Below, piece after piece: positions 59,723-64,000 of a stretch of DNA of 64,000 nucleotides (positions within the stretch are counted from its first letter, which is position 1; each line of letters opens with the position of its first letter). Below the pieces are notes generated by a model. It did not search any database. It was not told the origin of the DNA and saw only the letters and a program-made list of their open reading frames with translations. The stretch comes from Rhodocyclaceae bacterium (lineage in GTDB: Bacteria > Pseudomonadota > Gammaproteobacteria > Burkholderiales > Rhodocyclaceae), in the NCBI GenBank assembly GCA_028714035.1, contig JAQTNA010000001.1:62001-126000 (forward strand). The letters are read 5' to 3'. The translations under genes were made by a program, and so were the position numbers.

Positions 59723-60241
59723 ATGAACACAAATAGTGCCGCAGCGTCGGTGGTGTCCACCGGGCATCCGGAAATTGACTCGCAACACGGGCGGCTGTCC
59801 GATCTGACGGGCAGGCTCGGAAGCATCTGCGTGCTGGGCGAGGCAAGACCGGGGCATTGCCTGCGATGTTCCGCCGAAACCCGGTCGTCCTGTACCAATC
59901 GGCTGGCGGACCTGATCGGCGAACTGCTGGGCTTCATGGTCACGCATTTTGCCTACGAGGAAGGCTTGATGCGCCAGCTGCCCCCGACGGAAGCCGGCCG
60001 GATGCACATGGAAGCGCACAAATTGGCCCACGCCGAGATTTCCCAACGGCTGAGCGAACTGACGCTCAAGCTGGACGAAGAAAGCCCCCTGGAGTGTTCT
60101 GACTGGTTGCAGAAGATCATCGGCTCATGGATGGGAGATCACGCGGAACACCATGATGTGGGCCTGGCTTCGGAACTGGCAAAGGCTTACGAAACCGAGA
60201 TTTGCTACGACGTCGAGCTGGCCCGGCTGCTCAAACAGTGA
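59723..60241 (+). CDS. Bacteriohemerythrin-like protein
   Basis: 172 aa from the ATG at 59723 (a GTG at 59705 is possible). The diiron ligands appear as H22, H75, E79, H99, H103, H140 and D145 (HX4D at the end), matching hemerythrin spacing. An insertion with three cysteines (CLRCSAETRSSC) sits between helix A and B, unlike the plain single-domain hemerythrins. It could bind O2 or NO. Preceded by an FNR-type box. Confidence 0.88.
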   Translation: MNTNSAAASVVSTGHPEIDSQHGRLSDLTGRLGSICVLGEARPGHCLRCSAETRSSCTNRLADLIGELLGFMVTHFAYEEGLMRQLPPTEAGRMHMEAHKLAHAEISQRLSELTLKLDEESPLECSDWLQKIIGSWMGDHAEHHDVGLASELAKAYETEICYDVELARLLKQ

Positions 60242-60246
60242 GCGGC

Positions 60247-60315
60247 CCGCAGGCCGGGCTTTGGCCCGATGGCAGCCTGTTCAAGGCCACTTGTCGGGCT
60301 GAAGCCCGACCTACA
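60247..60315. repeat. REP doublet (BIME/REPIN-like), copy 3
   Basis: GGCCGGGCTTTGGCCC (left, more diverged) and TTGTCGGGCTGAAGCCCGACCTAC (right), opposite in orientation, directly after the hemerythrin gene. Confidence 0.7.
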
Positions 60316-60368
60316 GCCTACTTTCGTTTCTCACGACATCCGCCTCGCAGGTAAACGTCATTGGCAAC

Positions 60369-60464
60369 ATGACTTCCCCGGACCGGACAGGCGGTGGGGG
60401 TGTCAATGGTGTGCCGGAACCCGCCACCCTGGCCCTGACCGGACGGCATCATCTTCACCGCAGC
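60369..60464 (+). pseudogene. Remnant with PEP-CTERM sorting signal
   Basis: A short frame reads MTSPDRTGGGGVNG then VPEPATLALTG, a near-perfect start of a PEP-CTERM sorting domain (V-P-E-P-x-x-L-A-L). The hydrophobic helix that should follow is missing and is replaced by RHHLHRSRR and a REP doublet. No signal peptide upstream. I read it as a decayed fragment of a PEP-CTERM gene. Confidence 0.45.
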
Positions 60465-60534
60465 CGTAGGTCGGGCTTCAGCCCGACAAGGGTATGCCCG
60501 GGTGCACTTTGTCGGGTTGAAACCCGACCTACGG
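60465..60534. repeat. REP doublet (BIME/REPIN-like), copy 4
   Basis: GTAGGTCGGGCTTCAGCCCGAC (about 60465-60486) and GTCGGGTTGAAACCCGACCTAC (about 60511-60532), opposite in orientation with about 25 bp between. It is close to the copy at 60247 and downstream of the VOC gene. Confidence 0.85.
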
Positions 60535-60553
60535 CATTCCGCGCCGCCTGGCC

Positions 60554-61027
60554 TTACCCCAGCTTGGCGAACGCCTCCACTACCTCGGGCGGGGCCTGGA
60601 CCAGTTCGATCAGGACGCCTTCGCCGGCGATGGGGAATTCATCGCTGGCCTTGGGGTGGAGGAAGGTGATGTCGTAGCCGGCGGCGCCGCGGCGGATGCC
60701 GCCGGGGGCGAAGCGTACGCCCTGGGCGGTCAGCCATTCCACGGCCAGCGGCAGATTGTCCACCCACAGGCCCACGTGGTTGAGCGGCGTGGCATGCACG
60801 GCGGGCTTCTTCTCCGGGTCCAGGGGCTGCATCAGGTCCACTTCCACCTTGAACGGCCCGGAGCCCAGGGTGGCGATGTCCTCGTCCACGTTTTCCCGCT
60901 CACTCACGAAATTGCCGGTAACGGAAAGGCCGAGCATGTCTATCCACAGGGTCTTCAGCCTTTCCTTGCTGGGGCCGCCGATGGCGATCTGCTGGATGCC
61001 GAGAATTTTGAAGGGGCGTTGGCTCAT
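60554..61027 (-). CDS. VOC-family (glyoxalase-like) protein
   Basis: 157 aa from ATG 61027 ([20 protein letters not shown]). Two beta-alpha-beta-beta-beta modules of the vicinal-oxygen-chelate fold, with metal-site residues likely in LNHVGLWVD and [10 protein letters not shown]. The length and the HVGLWV motif resemble methylmalonyl-CoA epimerases or glyoxalase I, but the pattern is not decisive. Its 5' flank contains a palindrome TCGGAATATATCCGA (61063-61077). Confidence 0.8.
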   Translation of the reverse strand: MSQRPFKILGIQQIAIGGPSKERLKTLWIDMLGLSVTGNFVSERENVDEDIATLGSGPFKVEVDLMQPLDPEKKPAVHATPLNHVGLWVDNLPLAVEWLTAQGVRFAPGGIRRGAAGYDITFLHPKASDEFPIAGEGVLIELVQAPPEVVEAFAKLG

Positions 61028-61337
61028 GGGGAGGGGCTCCGTAATTATGAATAATCGAAAAATCGGAATATATCCGAATCCCATGCGAAGTGCCATGGAG
61101 CTCCGTCAGTCGCTGGCGCGAGTTTCGCCGTAGCGCGTAGAATAACGCCTTTGCCGCAATCCGGCCGCCTGGGCCGAACCGGCTCGGCTATCCATGTCGC
61201 CAAAGTTGCGTAGCAACTCACAACGCTCTCCTCGCCCGCTTGCGGGAGAGGGGCGGGGGGGCGAGGGAAAGCGGGCAGGGCGGCTATAACTATATTTTCT
61301 GGGGTGGCGTCACCGCCATGCCCGTTTGGAAGACACC
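61028..61337. other. Intergenic region between the VOC gene and hemE
   Basis: 310 bp without a gene. It contains an AT-rich part with TCGGAATATATCCGA (61063-61077), the GGAGCTCCGTCAGTCGCTGGCGCGA hairpin-like tract (about 61098-61122), repeat E (61204-61268) and CTATAACTATATTTT (61284-61298), a candidate -10 region for hemE. Confidence 0.5.
61204..61268. repeat. GC-rich intergenic repeat E, copy 2
   Basis: AGTTGCGTAGCAACTCACAACGCTC then CTCGCCCGCTTGCGGGAGAGG, highly similar to 38898-38960. Compensating changes in the first stem (GTCGC/GCGAC versus GTTGC/GCAAC) show that base pairing, not sequence, is kept. Confidence 0.8.
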
Positions 61338-62411
61338 ATGGCCCGACCCAAGAACGACACTTTCCTGCGCGCGCTGATGCGCCAGCCCGTCGAATACACC
61401 CCCCTCTGGCTCATGCGCCAGGCCGGGCGTTACCTGCCCGAGTATTGCGAGACGCGCAAACGTGCCGGAAGTTTCCTGCAACTTTGCAAGAACAAGGATC
61501 TGGCCACCGAAGTGACCCTGCAACCCCTGGCCCGTTACGACCTGGATGCGGCCATCCTGTTCTCCGACATCCTCACCGTGCCGGACGCCATGGGCCTGGG
61601 CCTCTATTTCTCGGAAGGCGAAGGCCCCCGCTTCGAGCGTCCCCTGCGGGAAGAGTGGGCGATTCGCGACCTGGCCGTGCCCGATCCCTACGGTCCGCTG
61701 CGCTACGTCATGGATGCGGTGTCCGAAATCCGCCGCGCGCTGGACGGCTCCGTGCCCCTGATCGGCTTCACCGGCAGCCCGTTTACCCTGGCCTGTTACA
61801 TGGTGGAAGGCGGCTCCTCCGACGATTACCGGCGCGTCAAGACCATGCTCTACGAGCGCCCGGACCTGCTGCATCACATCCTGAATGTGACGGCCCAGTC
61901 GGTGGTGGCCTACCTGAACGCCCAGATCGAGTCGGGTGCCCAGGCGGTGATGATTTTCGATTCCTGGGGCGGCGTGCTGGCCCACGACGCCTACCAGGAG
62001 TTCTCCCTGGCCTACATCCGGCAGATCCTGGACGGACTGATCCGGGAGAAGGACGGCGAGAAGATCCCGGCCATCGTGTTCACCAAGGGTGGGGGGCTGT
62101 GGCTGGAGTCCATCGCCGACAGCGGTTGCGACGCGGTGGGCCTGGACTGGACGGTGGACATCGGCTCCGCCCGGGCGCGGGTCGGGCACAAGGTCGCGTT
62201 GCAGGGCAACCTGGACCCGTCCATCCTGTTTGCGTCCCCCGAGGTGGTGGCCAGGGAGGCGAAGAAGGTGGTGGATTCCTACGGCCATGGTACCGGCCAT
62301 GTGTTCAACCTGGGGCACGGCATCTCCCAGTACACGTCGCCGGAAGTCGTCACGGCCCTGGTGAAGGCCGTACACGAACACAGCCGGCAGTACCACCAAG
62401 CGGCCGCCTGA
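61338..62411 (+). CDS. hemE: Uroporphyrinogen decarboxylase
   Basis: 357 aa, standard length. Start motif [15 protein letters not shown], substrate-binding [15 protein letters not shown], and [17 protein letters not shown] are intact. It decarboxylates uroporphyrinogen III in heme synthesis. The ATG at 61338 follows GGAAG. It is the last gene before the candidate origin region, and priA follows on the same strand. Confidence 0.97.
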   Translation: MARPKNDTFLRALMRQPVEYTPLWLMRQAGRYLPEYCETRKRAGSFLQLCKNKDLATEVTLQPLARYDLDAAILFSDILTVPDAMGLGLYFSEGEGPRFERPLREEWAIRDLAVPDPYGPLRYVMDAVSEIRRALDGSVPLIGFTGSPFTLACYMVEGGSSDDYRRVKTMLYERPDLLHHILNVTAQSVVAYLNAQIESGAQAVMIFDSWGGVLAHDAYQEFSLAYIRQILDGLIREKDGEKIPAIVFTKGGGLWLESIADSGCDAVGLDWTVDIGSARARVGHKVALQGNLDPSILFASPEVVAREAKKVVDSYGHGTGHVFNLGHGISQYTSPEVVTALVKAVHEHSRQYHQAAA

Positions 62412-63027
62412 TGCGCCTGGCATTGCGGCCGCAATAGCCATGGGGCAGCGGCCGTGTCAACGGGTTTCTTTTGCGTCGCGCCATAATTTACAAGTCCGCC
62501 GCGCTTGACTTATGCACAGAATCCTGTTTTCGGTGCGCCGCCACCGGATCGTTCGAGATGCTTTTTGATTGTTCTATAACTATTTGATATTAAAAGATAA
62601 TAGTATTTATATAGAACCAACGATATAGGTCGGGCGCTCCCGGCAAGAAAAATCCCACGGAATTGCCACCAATTACCCACAAAGTTATCCACAGGGTTTT
62701 TGGGGGTGTCGGAAGGGGTTTTCCACCAAGGCATTAGCAGTGTAAAGCAAGAATAATTTCAGGATTATCGGGCAAGTCGCTGAAGAATAGGGGATAAGTG
62801 CTTGGTGCCGGCCCTGTCGTCAGCCCGTTCTCAGAGGGGGGAGGCCTGCGCCAGGGTGCGTATGAGCTGCATGGCTTTTTCGGGCTTTTTCCGTGTATGC
62901 AAGGGCCGGGCGCTGTGTGTTTCATCCCTCGCATCGCACTCGTCGCCGCGGCGGGCATTGGTGTGCGGTGTTTGCACCTGAGATAGTCCTCGAGTCTTCG
63001 GTTTCGCCTCTGTTCCCCCAATTTTTC
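62412..63027. other. Candidate replication origin (oriC-like) region between hemE and priA
   Basis: 616 bp without a credible gene. It contains DnaA boxes TTATGCACA (62510-62518), TTACCCACA (62673-62681) and TTATCCACA (62685-62693; perfect consensus), with an AT-rich block at 62561-62632 (about 75% A+T) between the first and the others. One GATC is present at 62547. The rest (62750-63027) shows no feature. The arrangement of an AT-rich unwinding block beside DnaA boxes is that of bacterial origins. Confidence 0.55.
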
Positions 63028-64000
63028 ATGCCCATCCTTCGTGTTGCCCTGGACGTCGCGCTGCCCGGCCTGCTGGATTACCTGGCGCCGGATGGCACGC
63101 CCGCGGACGTGGGCCGGCGGGTGCGTGTTCCCTTCGGCCGGGGAACGGGGGAAAAACTGGGTGTGGTGTTCGCCCTGGCGGAAAAGAGCGAGATACCGGC
63201 GCATCGCCTCAGGGGCGCGCTGGAAATCCTGCGCGACATGCCGGCCTTGCCTCCCGACTGGCTGGAGATGCTCGCCTTCTGCAGCAGCTATTACCAGCAT
63301 CCCCTGGGCGAGGTGGTGGCCTTCGCCCTGCCTCCCGTGCTGCGTCGGGCCGGCCCCCTGCCTGAACCGGATGTGGATACCCTCTGGCGCGCCACCGATG
63401 CCGGCCTGGCGGCGAGAGGCGAACTGCGGAAAAATGCCGTGGCCCTCAAGGTGCTGGACCTCCTGGCCCGGGAAGGCCCCCAGCGGGAAAGCCATCTGCG
63501 TGGGCTGTCGGCGGCCGTGGGCCGGGGCTTGCCGGAATGGCGGGAGCTGGACTGGATAGCCGAGGTCCGGGTGCCGCCGGACCGACGTGCCGTGGCCGGG
63601 CCGGAACTGACATCCGAACAGGCCGAGGTGCTGGCCACGCTGACTGCCGCCCTGGGCGGGTACGCGCCTTTCCTGCTCCACGGCGTGACCGGCAGCGGCA
63701 AGACCGAAGTCTACCTGCGCCTGATCGAGACCGTCCTGGCCCGGGGCGGCCAGGCGCTCATGCTGGTGCCGGAAATCGCCCTGACGCCCCAACTGGAGGG
63801 CAGGGTGAAGAGCCGTTTCCCCGGTGCCCATGTCGTCAGCCTGCACAGCGGCCTCTCCGATGGCGCCCGGGCCCGGGGTTTCCTGGCGGCCCTGGCCGGG
63901 GAGGCGGACATCGTGCTCGGTACCCGCCTTTCCGTGTTCACGCCCCTGCCGCGCCTGGGCCTCATCGTGGTGGACGAGGAACATGACCCGTCCTTCAAGC
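63028..64000 (+). CDS. priA: Primosomal protein N' (PriA), partial
   Basis: The first 324 residues are present; the gene runs off the right edge. The N-terminal DNA-binding region (MPILRVALDVALPGLLDYLAP, VRVPFGRG) precedes a superfamily 2 helicase core with Walker A HGVTGSGKTEVYLR and the DEEH box VVDEEHDPSFK. PriA restarts stalled replication forks. Adjacency to a candidate origin is notable. Start ATG at 63028 is in the family position. Confidence 0.95.
   Translation, partial: MPILRVALDVALPGLLDYLAPDGTPADVGRRVRVPFGRGTGEKLGVVFALAEKSEIPAHRLRGALEILRDMPALPPDWLEMLAFCSSYYQHPLGEVVAFALPPVLRRAGPLPEPDVDTLWRATDAGLAARGELRKNAVALKVLDLLAREGPQRESHLRGLSAAVGRGLPEWRELDWIAEVRVPPDRRAVAGPELTSEQAEVLATLTAALGGYAPFLLHGVTGSGKTEVYLRLIETVLARGGQALMLVPEIALTPQLEGRVKSRFPGAHVVSLHSGLSDGARARGFLAALAGEADIVLGTRLSVFTPLPRLGLIVVDEEHDPSFK

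Noticed and set aside
62798-62986. Short plus-strand frame in the hemE-priA gap
   Set aside because: Begins at a GTG without a ribosome-binding site, and its Cys/Phe-rich sequence matches nothing.
62734-63984. Minus-strand frame across the priA 5' region
   Set aside because: Antisense to priA, and its 3' part lies in the gene-free gap without any domain or conserved start.

Overview
The window is a GC-rich, gene-dense stretch of a betaproteobacterial chromosome. The gene set suggests a facultatively anaerobic, sulfur-cycling lineage (Sulfuricellaceae, Thiobacillaceae or Gallionellales type). The lineage call is an inference from UbiJ and UbiTUV ubiquinone genes, a DsrS-like protein, PEP-CTERM/exosortase signals, FNR-type boxes and many intergenic palindromes. 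I see no rRNA, tRNA, CRISPR array, prophage or complete insertion sequence. About 65 protein genes are supported, roughly two thirds on the minus strand.

Layout. 1-7.8 kb: a partial SPOR protein, acyltransferase, YqiA, UppP, MsrA, thioredoxin, GluQ-RS and the oxygen-independent ubiquinone genes ubiU-ubiV-ubiT behind a well-spaced FNR-type promoter. 7.8-16.5 kb: GAF histidine kinase, SfsA, YjdM, a PEP-CTERM protein with a sigma-54 promoter, GNAT, DUF1840, fructokinase Mak and glycogen phosphorylase. 16.6-19.6 kb: chromate operon chrB-chrA-chrB-C-like, ended by a small TIR element. 19.6-27 kb: ubiE-tim44-ubiJ, DUF971, phoB-phoR, a 536-aa unknown and a HIT protein. 27-34.5 kb: mgtA, ppnP, DUF2788 and argD-argF-argG. 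34.5-43.6 kb: BepA, a lone response regulator, moaC, wbuC, truC, a holin-like membrane protein, a DUF4124 protein, pyrE, xth and a three-gene hydrolase-ACP-ketosynthase module. 43.6-51.6 kb: a two-component system and an HME-type RND efflux operon. 51.6-58.6 kb: an eight-gene operon joining an HTH/[2Fe-2S]/flavin reductase fusion, a MoxR ATPase, a VWA partner, a DsrS-like protein and small unknowns. 58.7-64 kb: YpfJ, hemerythrin, a VOC protein, hemE, a DnaA-box plus AT-rich region resembling oriC, and priA (cut by the window edge).

What stands out: (1) the MoxR/VWA/DsrS-like operon, a candidate cofactor-insertion or redox-maturation system; (2) the hemE-priA gap, a candidate replication origin; (3) a family of palindromes built from 7-bp repeats that abut start codons and supply stop codons; (4) BIME/REPIN-like doublets of the TAGGTCGGGCT type; (5) the hydrolase-ACP-ketosynthase cluster whose hydrolase has a Cys nucleophile; (6) FNR-type boxes in front of ubiU and a hemerythrin; (7) a PEP-CTERM gene with a -24/-12 promoter and a distant dyad.
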